The notes under the pieces are model-generated. The model was not told where the DNA came from, did not search any database, and was given only the letters and a program-made list of their open reading frames with translations. 64,000 bases of DNA, taken from assembly GCA_037127315.1 (NCBI GenBank), contig JBBBDQ010001294.1, forward strand, positions 1,151,001 through 1,215,000, written 5' to 3'. Every line of letters begins with the position of its first letter. Within the stretch, counting starts at the first letter, position 1. Source of the stretch: Ascarosepion bandense (Eukaryota > Mollusca > Cephalopoda > Sepiida > Sepiidae). A program made the position numbers and the translations under genes. Below are positions 52,550 through 63,345 of this stretch, piece after piece.

Positions 52550-52990
52550 TTAGGATCTTTCACATGTTCCCTGATCACCTATACGTCATCTCTTGGGGTT
52601 GTTTTTCTTGAAAGACTGCATTTTGTTTACCTTTTGGACTGATGGATTCAGTTTGTTTCTTTGACTTTATGACACAACTGATAGTTGAAAGGCTGACATC
52701 AACAATATTTGTAATATCTCTGTAAGGCTTGCCAGTGTGTTTGTGCAGTGTTACATTTTTGTATGGTTCCCTGGGGTAACATCCATCACAGACAATGGCT
52801 GTAGGACAACTAATTGACAGTCAAGACAGTAGTGCCTGGGCGTGATAAAAAATCTGATGCCATCATGGATATCGCAATATTTTTCACGGTGAAACAAATT
52901 TCATCAGACACACCAAAAATGGATTCATATTGTTGCATACCACTGCAAATGACCTAATCTGAGAAAAAATAGAAATTAATTACACCCTGT
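52550..52990 (-). mobile_element. Tc1-like transposon fragment: N-terminal HTH
   Basis: The minus strand around 52760-52640 reads LHKHTGKPYRDITNIVDVSL, STISCVIK, the HTH of Tc1-type transposases (ELHKxGKSYRxIAxxVGVSxSTVS in relatives), followed by degraded basic sequence. The catalytic part is missing. Upstream 52760-52990 looks like Tc1 5' non-coding sequence. Confidence 0.65.
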
Positions 52991-53176
52991 CACTCCAGTG
53001 GGTCTAAAACTGATTCTAGGCTGAAAAAAAGAAAACTAAAGCAGTTGTTTTAATTAATTAGTATAAAAGTGTATATCAAGATATTTTACAAAAGAAAAAG
53101 TGCCTCCTGATATGAATATTTCTGTAGTAAGCTGGTTGTTATTAATTTCACTATATATTAAAAATAAAAATAAAAA

Positions 53177-53290
53177 CATGATGATATCAACTCAAACACA
53201 TTTAACCAGTAAAAATAACATGTTCCCTAATAAATAAAGTTAGATTAAAAGATCCATTTAAATTCTTTCGCTCTCTCTATCTCTCCCTCT

Positions 53291-53354
<64 letters not shown>

Positions 53355-53833
53355 CTGTAGATCAGTCAGTTAAGTGCCATACACAACTGGATGAATATTT
53401 CTCTCGATCCATGACTGACTAGACAGAAAATTTTTTCACAGTAGTTTGCCATTTCTTTCTACAGTAGACTGGTTGCCAACCGAGGCTATAGAACCCAATC
53501 TGTCATGCAATTCAATTCTTTTACCCATATCAGTCATATAAGTGCCATATGTAATACACACTTGGGCAATCATGTCTTTCAATTCATGATTGACTAGGTG
53601 GACGATTTTCCCACACTATCACTTTAACAGGGTTAAATACAGTTTCTGCATAAGTTGCCATTTCTATCTGTGGTAGACTGATTCCCAATCAAGGCTATAA
53701 AACCCAATTGCTTCTGCTATGTAACTCATAGCTGGAGGGAGAAGGGATGGATTAAAAAATTAAAAAAAAACATGGTGATATCAACTCAAACACTAAAAAT
53801 AGCATGTTCCCTAATAAATAAAGTTACACACAA
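53177..53833. repeat. ~65-bp direct duplication bracketing SINE-A copies
   Basis: gatatcaactcaaacac and aacatgttccctaataaataaagtta-type text at 53177-53245 recurs at 53770-53833 in the same orientation. Confidence 0.8.
53282..53352. repeat. (CT)n(TA)n microsatellite
   Basis: A CT run followed by a TA run. Confidence 0.9.
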
Positions 53834-53945
53834 ATACTGTCAGCAGTATTTGTGTGTAAGTGAATGCAACAAATTCAACTGGAATTTGAACTCGGCTCTC
53901 CATTTCTTGTCACTGTACCAGAATACACATCCTCAAACATCCTTT
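53355..53945 (-). mobile_element. Nested SINE-A fragments, minus strand
   Basis: Body sequence appears twice in the same orientation (gatcagtcagttaagtgcca at 53361; tcagtcatataagtgccat at 53530), and a head fragment lies at 53860-53940 after the duplicated segment. So one SINE-A has inserted in or beside another and both were then split. Confidence 0.75.
53824..53859. repeat. Perfect 16-bp hairpin, local inverted duplication
   Basis: Arms 53824-53839 and 53844-53859 around tcag. The right arm belongs to SINE-A (gtatttgtgtgtaa). Confidence 0.9.
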
Positions 53946-54094
53946 TATTTGTGGGAAAAAGTTTTCTTTTCCAGCTATTATTGCTCTATAGTGTAATAAT
54001 TGTTCTCGTTGAGAGAGATTTCTTGAGTAGTTCCCATGGAAGGAACAAGGAATCCAAGTGTGAAACTGCTAGGACAGGCCTCATTTTTGCTGCT

Positions 54095-54380
54095 AGGGTT
54101 GTGTGTAGTTTCCCTTGGTGAGAGTTTTGAAGGAACAAGAAAGCTAATGTCAAGCTACCAAGTCAGACCGGCACGTAATGAGAAAAGAGGGCTTGGAAAA
54201 TCTGATACTCACAGTATAGTTCGAGGGAAAGAATGACAAAATAAAGCAGCAAGTAACATACTCGATAGGCTTAAGCAAATGGATGGCATCCAGAGTTTGG
54301 GAGAAATAACAAAAGACAAAACTTGTTAAGAGCTACAAGATTCAGGAAGATGTGAAGGGCCATGACTTGTAAGAGAAGTA
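54095..54380 (+). mobile_element. RTE-like LINE, C-terminal fragment
   Basis: Text equal to MRKEGLENLILT (atgagaaaagagggcttgga at 54178), then RLKQMDG and LLRATRFRKM-equivalents, ending near tgaagggccatgactt. Confidence 0.75.
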
Positions 54381-55955
54381 TTCAACTTATGTTAAATATG
54401 TTTGTTAATGTATATTTGGGCAGCAATCTTTCATTTAAACATGCTTTGTTAAAAACGACCGAAAAGGAAGATTTTATTAATTTTTAATTTAATTTTTTCA
54501 GTATTCTTTGTTTCCTTTTTGCTGAAGATAAGGAACATAAGAATGTGCCATAATTTTTTACTTTCCAAGTGCTTTCAGCCTCTTCACTGGCCATTTTCAA
54601 GGATTTTATTTTTTTGGTGTTGTTATTATGCTTTCATGTTTGACTGTTATGCAATTTTTTGTGTTTTAGTGTTTTTTGAAAAGGAGAGTTGTTTAAAGCT
54701 ATCATGTCATGTGCATGACTGGCTATTATCTGAATGTCTGTCTATTTTTTTTTTAAATTTCAAAACTCCATTTCCACTGTTTAATAAAGTAAGGTTGATG
54801 GTAGCAGAAAATTTGTTTGATATATGACACCTCTCTTATAGTGAGGTGCCTTTGATATTGTAGTTTAAATAATATTTTTGTATTATCAATCAAAATTTTT
54901 CATAAAGGTTCTTGTAAGTTATGAGCTAATAACTGTTTTTTATTGCGGTTGTTTTTAATGAAACATGTCTATATGTTTGTATGTATGCGTGTAAATGTAT
55001 GAGCATAAATATATCCATATAAATTCAAAGAATAATAAATAAAAAATGAAGTCTAACCTCCTGCAATTAGAACTCAATAGTACTTGTGTTATCATCAAAT
55101 CAGATAAGAAAATAAAATAATGGCTAGGGGAAGACATATAAATATTTATTTTAATATTTAAGCATTAAATTTAATTATGTAAAAACAATGAAATATAATT
55201 TTCCTACCTTGAGAAAAAACTGGAATGCTTAAAAATGACATCACATGTAAATAGCCGGAAATTGAATGGTAACAAATGGAAGAAAAAAGAAAAAATATTA
55301 CAGAGTGAGAGTAAAGTGAAAAAAAAAACTATGAAAATGACAAATAATCACAACATTCTACACATACCCATTTATGATTAAGATTAACAAACTCATTGTT
55401 TCTACAACTGCATGATTCTGTCTAATAACCAAACCATGTTTGCTTTATTCAATTTTAACTTTTTGGTAAGTCAAAATATGTTCTGGTCATAAAAGTAATA
55501 AAAAATTTCTTAAGTCAGTATGAAAAAAAAAAATGACTTCAATATGACTTTAAATTGGCACCTTGAAACATGTTCCTTTGAAACATGTCACTTAGTCTTC
55601 AGACTATAAAGATATTGATAGATTTTCATAGTAGTTGGGATTCTTCACCAATTCAGGAAAACCAAAACAACTGTTACAAGTAATTTCTAATTTCATATTC
55701 ATTTTTTTTCGAATTATCTTGGTGTAATGATATAACATAATTATTACTGATAAATCCACAGTGGGTGAAAGGTAAAACAATGAGATATCCTTTGATACAT
55801 TTTGGTCTTAATTCATACTACTGGTAAAAATAATCATGTAAATTTTTGTTACTAGAAGATAGTGTCAAAGGAAATTAAATTGATTTTGTCTAAAATTTCA
55901 GCAAGAATCTACCAGTGCAAAATAGCACAAAAGATCCGATAAAAGTGAAATTATT
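54381..55955. other. Unassigned AT-rich sequence
   Basis: A 102-codon frame at 54519-54827 shows no known domain and sits in T-rich DNA. No repeat recognised. Confidence 0.35.
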
Positions 55956-56099
55956 ACACAATTAAAAGTAAAGTTTGCAGCTTGGGAAAGATTGTGAAAA
56001 GTATAAATTATAAAAATACTCTCCAGAAATTGGTGTATTCAAAAAATTCAAATGGAATTTGGTACCACATAGATAGCAAGACAAGATTAAATCTTGTAA

Positions 56100-56345
56100 A
56101 TGAACGAGGAATATCAACTCAACAAAATACATGAAAATGTAGATGCCCACACAATTCCAAAAGAATCTTTGCACAAGGGATGAGAATGATATACCTCAGT
56201 GATTGTAATAAAGGGCTCTGTTCAAAATTCTTAATACCTGAAGAAGGCCACAGTGTACAACGGCCAAAACATTATAAAAATGGCAACGAAGATGAGGACA
56301 ATAGTCCAAATAATGTAAACAGTGAAAATAGTTAGTTACAAAACA
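56100..56345 (+). mobile_element. SINE-R 3' part with hammerhead-like motif
   Basis: CTGAAGA at 56238-56244, stem GGCC (56246-56249) with GGCC (56262-56265), AAAAC at 56266-56270, then attata and the family tail (gaggacaatagtccaaataatgtaa in diverged form). The 5' half is unclear. Confidence 0.6.
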
Positions 56346-57430
56346 GAACAATATAGAGCTTGAAATATTAAGGGATTTGTTAATCTATGATAGGAATTGG
56401 GGGTTAGGATGTGTGCTTGAAAAATATCCTTAAAATGAAAGGTAAAATTGACATTTTAATAACCAAAAGGCCACTCCTCATTTTTCTGTTATCCATTACA
56501 TTCAGATATATTAATTTTAAATTATTCTGATATTCTTAGTTTAGTTGATCTAATAACTGACACGGGAAGAATTTATAAACTTTTAAAAACTGAGATGGAA
56601 AATGCTTTAAATGTCTTAGTAAAGAGAATTTCTTCAAATAACCTTAAATAAAGATACAATCAAGGTTGGTCGTTGCGAAAAAGTAAGTGGGTTGCATATC
56701 CAAATTTTTATTTTCTATTTAAACATATATTCTAATAAGCAGAAAAATAAGTTTGCTTGTTGATCTTATGGTAAATGTTAAGAATTCCAATATATCACTT
56801 TTTCAAATCAAAACTTTATTTTTTTAAATTTAAAAAAAAAAGACTGAAAATTTGATTGTTTCATGCATTTAGTGTCCCATGTCAAATGTCAACAAAAATT
56901 TGTTAACCATTAACATCATTTGTTGCATATTATATTATGTTAGCTTAACATTAATTCATGACACTTTTTTAAATAATTATTTTCATTATGTCACTTCATT
57001 ATATAAATCTATTTGTTGTATAATAAAAATGTAAACCAATCAGAAAATAAGGTTGTTTATTTTTCACTGAATTGGTCAACGTTTAACCACAAACACCACA
57101 ATTTCTATTGATTTTATGATCGTAGTTCTTATTTGAATATTCAAAGTGTTCTCAAAGGATATACAACTTGGCCGTATTGGGAGATATAGTGGCAACTAGC
57201 AAAATTCATTATTTGAATTTGGTCAAACTAAATAAAACTATTGTAACTCAGGCCACAGTCAAAAGTCAACCACAAAATTTTGTCCATAAGGTAGACAAAT
57301 TTGTTGTAAAATTTAAAAAAATTAAAGATACACATTTGAGAAATTAAAAGTCAAAGGTTAATGTCAAATTATCTTATTAGACCTTTAAATAGATCACTTT
57401 TTAGGTTTATCCAACTACTTTAAAATGGCA
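56346..57430. other. Unassigned AT-rich sequence
   Basis: Nothing recognised. Confidence 0.35.
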
Positions 57431-57434
57431 TATA

Positions 57435-57768
57435 CTTTAGCTGTGTGCATTGTAGTGCAATGGATATCAGCTCAGAATGACAAATTGGAAAGCCAATTTA
57501 GAATTCATTGCATTCACTTACATGCAAATACACTTGGAATGCAAATACACTTGGAAAAGTATTAATCCAGCTCTTCTCCCTCCAGCTGTGGGTTGAATAG
57601 CAGGACAGATTGGGTTCTATAGCTTTTGGTTATCAACCGGTCTACCACAGAAAAAAATGGCAATCTACTTCCAGAAAAATTGATTGAAAAATGGATTGAA
57701 AGAGACATGGTCACATAAGCATGCATCATGTATGGCACTTATCTGATTAACTGGGTGAAAAAACAACT
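57435..57768 (+). mobile_element. SINE-A, near full-length copy
   Basis: Head tgtgcattgtagtgcaatgg; a 17-bp word (atgcaaatacacttgga) is duplicated in the body; end cacttatctgattaactg. Confidence 0.85.
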
Positions 57769-58036
57769 GAGATATTGATATTCAAACTTTGTGACTATTT
57801 TCCAAAACTCATCTGTTTAGCAAGAGTCAAAAGGTCATATCTCTGGAACCAGAGATGTAAAATAGGTAGCATTCAATTTCTATCATGAAGCTGTATAAGT
57901 GTATGAAATTTTAAATATATCTGTGTCAGTGACACTTTTTCCGATCTTTCTGGCAGCATTTGAATTCCCTGTTAAAAAAACGATGTGCCATCAATCTGAA
58001 CAAGTGATTATAGAACAGGGCAATATCTGGGAAATA

Positions 58037-58196
58037 CAGTGGGTGGGGTAAGATTTCCCATCTTCAAAAATTAATATAATGTGATTTTCTAGAATATTTT
58101 TTTATATTCTATCTCTCATTTCAAGAAAATTCTTATTTTTGTAAGGTGGCAAATTTATAAAATCAGCAGAGGATGAAATACTTATTTTCCCCACTG
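58037..58196. mobile_element. 160-bp Tc1-type MITE
   Basis: Starts cagtgggtggggtaag and ends cttattttccccactg (inverted CAGTGGGGAAAATAAG), with TA on both sides (58035-58036 and 58197-58198). The right end, read inward (gtatttcatcctctgctgat), is typical of Tc1 transposon ends. Confidence 0.75.
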
Positions 58197-58429
58197 TAAA
58201 TATTTAAAAAATGAGAGCTAGAGAGAGACCAGAAAAAGTAGGAAATGTGTTTTGTACCTTCTCTCTGACCCTGTTAAAGAAACTAGGACTGTCTCTTACC
58301 ACAAGTCTGAAGCACATTTGTTCTCTCTGACATCTATGAAAATTAGTCTCTGCATAAAATCTAACTGGCTGGTAAAGCCACATAACCAGCCAAGCATTGT
58401 GCATACTAAATAAGTAAGAGGAATATATA

Positions 58430-58610
58430 TATATATAGAGTCATCCACAGACAGATCTGTTTTGCTGTATCACAGCTCATCAGTACGATTAGACTCTGAT
58501 CGCTTTTAACCCAGGACTGAAACCTGACCGAATTGGCATCAGTCGGCAATTCTACCTCTGGGCTAGGGGTGCTCAGTAGAAGAAGGCAGACATTTTAGCA
58601 TGTATATATA
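58430..58610 (-). mobile_element. SINE-H copy truncated by a Tc1 insertion
   Basis: Minus-strand head (ctagcccagaggtagaattg; B-box region caggtttcagtcctgg) and hammerhead at 58438-58496, TA run at 58424-58437. The body stops at 58610 exactly where the Tc1 inverted repeat starts. Confidence 0.75.
58438..58496 (-). ncRNA. Hammerhead ribozyme motif, G12 mutated
   Basis: CTGATGA (rc of 58477-58483), stem II gctgt/acagc perfect, stem III and GTC triplet kept. GAAA reads AAAA. Confidence 0.7.
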
Positions 58611-59111
58611 CAGGGAGTCAACAAAATAATAGAAACACCTAGCATATTAATAGCATCATTTGAAAAATTTGATTAAATTGCCAAAAGCTTGTCTATTTTT
58701 GATAAATTAATATTCATAGTATTTAATTATATTTTTTGCTAAAAGTTACTTTTTACGGATATTATTCAAATAAGTTTATTAAAATCAACAGTCAGGACTA
58801 TTTAAAATTTAAAGTGATCAACTTTATTCTATATTCAGGAATTGTTTCTGGAGACAAATACCATCTTTTAGGATGATAATACACCCATTTATATTGCTAA
58901 AGTTGTAACTGAATGGCGCAAGAAACATTCTATTGAAGTGGAACATATTATCTGGCCACCACAGTTGCCAAATCTTAACATCATTTATGGCCACATTTTA
59001 GAAAAACAAGTGAGGAGCTGATATCCTCCAGAGGCAAAGGAAGTTCTACTCTATACTGAAATAAATTTGCTTGAAATTTCTAAGTGTTTTCATTATTTTG
59101 TCCACCCCCTC
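58611..59111 (+). mobile_element. Deleted Tc1-like transposon (0.5 kb)
   Basis: Terminal inverted repeats cagggagtcaacaaaataat at 58611 and the complement of attattttgtccaccccct at ~59111; TA precedes the left end. The remaining coding part (plus, 58866 on) reads F-stop-DDNTPIYIAKVVTEWRKKHS, IEVEHIIWPPQLPNLNII. The catalytic Asp is present, but the third catalytic Glu (NIIEHLW) is Y. Non-autonomous relic. Confidence 0.8.
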
Positions 59112-59284
59112 TCTCTTTCTCTCCATGTGTGTGTGTGTGTATAATGCATATATTTAAGACACAAGAATTCATTCAAATATATCTTCCTATTATTGATGGT
59201 CAACCAAACAGTCCGACGATTTTATCACATTTTTCCAGTTTACATATAATTTAACTTCAGAGTAAAGCAATCCTAAGAGAACTA
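59112..59284. other. Unassigned, with short (GT)n
   Basis: GT run at ~59126-59141; otherwise nothing recognised. Confidence 0.4.
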
Positions 59285-59840
59285 GGACTTTTTCTTCTTT
59301 TATGGGCCATGTCCCTTCAAAGTGTAGGCAATTATGGTCCTCTACATCTTTCTGTCTCATGTAGTTCTTAATATATTTTGTCTTGTTATTTCTCCCAAAT
59401 CTTGCTCTGCCATCCATTTGCTCAAGCCCATCAAGTATCTCACATGCTGTTTTTCCTTGTCTCTCCTTCCTTCACTCTATCCTGTGAGTATCAGATTTTC
59501 CAAGCCCTTCTTCCTCATCATGTATCTCAGAAATTTCAACTGTTTCTTCCTGATGGTAAGTATTAATCCTAACAAAAAACATGCAGATGACACTAGACAC
59601 AGAATGAAAACTGCAGGAACTTCTAAACAATATAGTAAAAGAAAGCAAGAAGAAAATATTAACCATCAATAAAAATAAGACAGAATGTATAGTTATTAGC
59701 AAGAGAAATTGTCCAAGATGCAATCTAGGAATTTGAGACATCAAAATCAAGTGAGTTTTGAATTTTAAATATCTAGAGATGGTAGAAAATGGAATACTAA
59801 AATCCGGATTATTGAAATAGTAGAAGACAAATCTAATTTA
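59285..59840 (-). mobile_element. RTE-like LINE with 5' inversion
   Basis: 59285-59562 is the C-terminal/3' end on minus (plus text ggccatgtcccttcaaagtg). From ~59565 the sequence switches to plus-strand RT palm (ADDTRHRMKTAGTSKQYSKR, then NKTECIV-equivalents). A 3' part in one orientation joined to an upstream part inverted is the structure left by twin priming. Confidence 0.7.
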
Positions 59841-59859
59841 TTATAGCAGGAACATTATT

Positions 59860-60055
59860 ATAGATGACACCATCTTGGTGGCAGACATAGTAAGAAAACT
59901 GAAGTAACTTCTAGACAAAGTAGTAAAGTAAAGGTGAGATGAAAGGACTATCTATTGTAAGGTTGCATATTTTTGAGCAAGAGGGGCAGCCTAATCATGA
60001 GCTAAAAATTGAAGTTTTAAAAATAGAGAGGATATAGAAATTTAACTACTTTCTT
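59860..60055 (+). mobile_element. RTE-like LINE, RT palm fragment (left of a nested insertion)
   Basis: DDTILVADIVRKLK followed by LLDKVVK-type text; it continues after the LINE-J insertion at 60640. Confidence 0.65.
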
Positions 60056-60057
60056 TA

Positions 60058-60640
60058 TTTTATTTATTTTTTTAATCGTTCCACCCCAAGCAAGACAGTA
60101 ATGTCACTGGTGCGCAGGGGGCTACATAAGAAGAGAGTGAAAGGTTACGTAAGTGGAGAGCAAATAGAAAGAGAAACAGGTTATAGTGGGTGTCAGAAAA
60201 TTGGTAAGAGAAGGATGAGAATACTGGTGTGAAGAAAATTACATGAGAGTAGAGTGAAAAGTGAGAAGAACAAGATACAAGGGTGTTGGAGAAAAGATAA
60301 GAAAGGATGGGAGTCAAGAGGATAAGAGATGGCAATTGATGCTGCATTTAAATTTTTGGAAATCATAGCTATCAGACAAGCAAGTATGCAGAAGGGAGTT
60401 TCACAAATGGAAAATGTGAGAAAAGAAGCTGTTATAATAAAAGAGAAAGTTATATTTAATTATTTTGACAGTAAAAGAGTGGGATCTTGTTGCCAGTCTA
60501 GTTGTTTAAGTAAATTTGTGTAGAGGGGGCACGAGAGAACTAAGATCATCAAAGCAGAAGTTGTGAAAATATTTGTAGAAGAGACAGCTGGAAATCACAT
60601 CTTGTTAGTGAGAAAGTGAACGGATTATCTGGGTTGGGTT
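60058..60640 (-). mobile_element. LINE-J 3' third inserted in an RTE-like LINE
   Basis: Tail (plus text aatcgttccaccccaagcaa) at 60076 after a T-rich start; runs up to the LSHRRDV-equivalent near 60.60-60.63 kb. The RTE-like LINE is present on both sides in plus orientation. Confidence 0.75.
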
Positions 60641-61370
60641 TTAGAAGATGATGGAAAAATGTAACACTAAAATCTGAAGGGGTGTTGAAATAACGAAAGA
60701 TGTCTTCCAAAAGATAAGAAACTTTCAGATCATTCCGTTAGAAACGAAGAAAACAATGCTAAACTACTGTTTCGTATCAATTCTTCTATGTGGCAATGAA
60801 TGCTGGACAATTTCCTCATATGAAGAGGGAATTTGAAGCAACAGATATTCAGCTCTTCAGAAAGACCCTGAGAAACGCTCATGTGGAGAATGAAATTAAT
60901 AAGAAAAAATGGACCAAAAAGCACATATATAGATTAGTAATAAAAAGATTAGTAATAAAAATAAGAAGAAGATGAGGAAGAACAAGAAATGATCTTGATG
61001 ATAAGAAAGATGAAGAAGAAAAAAATAAGATGAAAAAGAAAGGAAGATGATAGGAAAGAGAAGATAAAAATTGAGAATATTAGTAGAAGAAAGAGTGTGA
61101 AAGGAGACAGTAAGGTGAAGAAGATTATAAGATTAAGAGTGAGAAAATGAAGAAAAAGAAAAAGAAGAAAATGTTAAAAAGAAAATGTAGTTAGTAAGAA
61201 GACGGAGGTAAGAATCAGTTTAAATTTCTGGGATTCATAATGAGGAAGCAGGGCTTAGAAAAATTGGCACTCACAAAACCCATGGAAGGCAAGAGTAACA
61301 AAGGAGAACAGTGAGTGTGTGTAAATAGATAGCAGATCTGAGAGTGATAGTAAAATGAAATACAGCTACG
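60641..61370 (+). mobile_element. RTE-like LINE, post-RT region (right of the nested insertion)
   Basis: Plus strand: EDGK-type start, ETKKTMLNYCFVSILLCGNE, CWTISS, then a purine (AAG/AGA) low-complexity stretch at 60940-61200, then QFKFLGFIMRKQGLEKLALT. Heavily decayed. Confidence 0.65.
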
Positions 61371-61373
61371 AGT

Positions 61374-61626
61374 TATGGGTTACATATTTTTTTTATTAAA
61401 ATAGGCAACAGGAAAACACAATAGAACATTCTAGAAAAATTGGATCAACTAATCTTCCTAACATTAGGGTGTGAAAACATTTACTGACCAATCAGATTTA
61501 TTATTTTACATTTTTGTTTTGGGGCCTAAATATTTTTGTATTAATTTACTTCCAAGCCTATTTTTCTAGAATGTTCTATTGTGTTTTCCTGTTGCCTATT
61601 TTAATAAAAAAAATATGTATCCCATA
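61374..61626. mobile_element. Foldback/MITE element with perfect 60-bp inverted repeats
   Basis: 61381-61440 and 61560-61619 are exact reverse complements over 60 bp. The match extends about 6 bp outward after one mismatch. The 119-bp centre has no coding. No target duplication is obvious. Perfect arms indicate recent origin or gene conversion. Confidence 0.9.
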
Positions 61627-62159
61627 GAGTAAAAAAGAATAAGAAGTTGTGGTAAGCTACAGAAAACATGGTAAATAGAAGAAAATTTTAGACTTATATT
61701 TCTGTCAGACATTTTTTAAATATCTTGTTTTATGAGCTCATCATTATTATAAGATATGAAATTACTTTCCTAACATTATGCAGCAGATAAGATTGCTTAA
61801 TATCATCAAACATCAGATTTATAAAAATATGAATTATACACCATAATACATATTCATATCTCTATCATGATGAACTGATAATTTGAGGATTTATATAGAA
61901 TTACATGAAGCCAGTCAGATATGTGGCATAGCCTACGGCCATTTACCTATGTCTTGTAATTCTCAAACATTGTTAATATTAAGCCGATTAGAAATAATGA
62001 TCTCAAATTTGCCAGAAAGATTTTTCTTATTTAAGAGAAAAAAATATGAAAGAATGAATGTTGGGGAAAATAAAGTTAATAAAGAAAATTGGGAAAACTA
62101 TAGATTTTTTCTTATTGCAACTATGGTGCTATAATGAAGGATGGGGAATCATTAAGAAC
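61627..62159. other. Unassigned AT-rich sequence
   Basis: A plus frame of 83 codons (61883-62134) has no recognisable family. Confidence 0.35.
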
Positions 62160-62470
62160 AGAGAAATAAGAAAAATGTATATCTGAAAATAAACAGAAAG
62201 TGAAAGTAGAAAGAGGAGGTGAAGGAAAGAAAATGGAAAGTGAAAGGATGAGGAAGTTTAACAGTAAGAATAGAGATGGTTGAAGAAATTGAAAAGTAAA
62301 AGAAAATGAAGGAAACAAGAGAAGGAGAATAAAAAAAGAACTGAAAGGAGAGAAAAAGGGAAGAGAGGAGACTGAAAGAGAAGAAGGAAAATGAAAGAAG
62401 AAAAAATAAAGAAAAATAAAATGAGAGTAAGAATAAAGAAAACAATGAAAGAAAAATGTAGGAAATAAAA
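62160..62470. repeat. Polypurine tract (~310 bp)
   Basis: GAAA/GGAGAA-rich on plus; the Phe/Ser-rich minus frames are artefacts. Confidence 0.85.
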
Positions 62471-62477
62471 TAAGAGG

Positions 62478-63345
62478 TTGATAATATACGAGGCGCGATG
62501 GGTAAATTGTCGCCATTATATATTTTTAATTTTGGACACGTACATTGTTCGTTTTTGATTTTGTTGACTGCCCCATAGTAGGATCAGTTGGGCACTGTCT
62601 ATAAAAAAAAGAGGACCATAATGCAATTCACTCTACCAGAAATTTGGAAACGGTATGTGGTACTACTTGGTATTCATGCCGGAAACACCAATACGAACAT
62701 TTATTTGGGCGTGAGTCTGAGGACAAGGCAGAGGATTTCATCCAGCAAGGAAATATTTGATAAGCACAAGGTAATTTATAATAGAATCCTTAAGGAAAGC
62801 GGGTATAAATCATCAAAAATCAGCTTTGTAGAAAAATTCAAAAGTCCAAAAAGCAAGAATATAAACAGAAAAATAATATGGTAAAACCCTCCCTTCAATC
62901 AATCAGTTAACTTCAAGCTGGGGCATAAATTCCTTAAATTAATAGAGAAGCACTTTCCCAAAAATAACCCTCTGAGTAAAATCTTCAATTTCGTGCTGGA
63001 AACACCAATACGAACATTTATTTGGGCATGAGTCTGAGAACAATGCAGAGGATACTGTGTTTTCGAAAGATGCACTGAGAGTGATGAAAATCAAATATCC
63101 ATTCAACATCATGGTTTTTGGAGTGATCAATAGTCATGGTGACATTATGCCTCTGCTCATCTTCTAACAGTACTTCACTCAACACAGAGGTCTACATGAA
63201 GTGCTTTCAGGAGGTGGTGATTCCCTCGGTAAAAAAGGTGCCTGCTGGAAGACTGGCAACAGAACTTTGCACCATGTCACGCAAGCAAGAGAACCCAGTC
63301 ATGACCACCAGGTAACTTCTGCAAACACATCACCCTATAAATCTG
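62478..63345 (+). mobile_element. Mariner-like (DDxD) element relic split by PLE sequence
   Basis: The left end (ggcgcgatgggtaaattgtc) is followed by a transposase start (MQFTLPEIWKRYVVLLGIHA, GNTNTNI). After an interruption at ~62741-62995 the transposase resumes with STEVYMKCFQEVVIPSVKKV-like text (frameshifted), WQQNFAPCHASKREPS and a degraded end. It is the same family as 1-520. The second catalytic Asp reads N here (A there). Confidence 0.7.
62745..62995 (+). mobile_element. Penelope-like C-terminal fragment inside the mariner-like relic
   Basis: KVIYNRILKESGYKSSKISF, then KNINRKIIW, stop, and (another frame) NPPFNQSVNF, KFLKLIEKHFPKNNPLSKIF. The phrase IIWFNPPFSxNVxTNIGxxFLxLIxKHFPK is, to my knowledge, the region between RT and GIY-YIG in PLE-type proteins. 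It is bracketed by a ~57-bp direct duplication of host element sequence. Confidence 0.55.

Noticed and set aside
54519..54827. 102-codon plus frame
   Set aside because: T-rich DNA, no domain, no sign of splicing or conservation visible.
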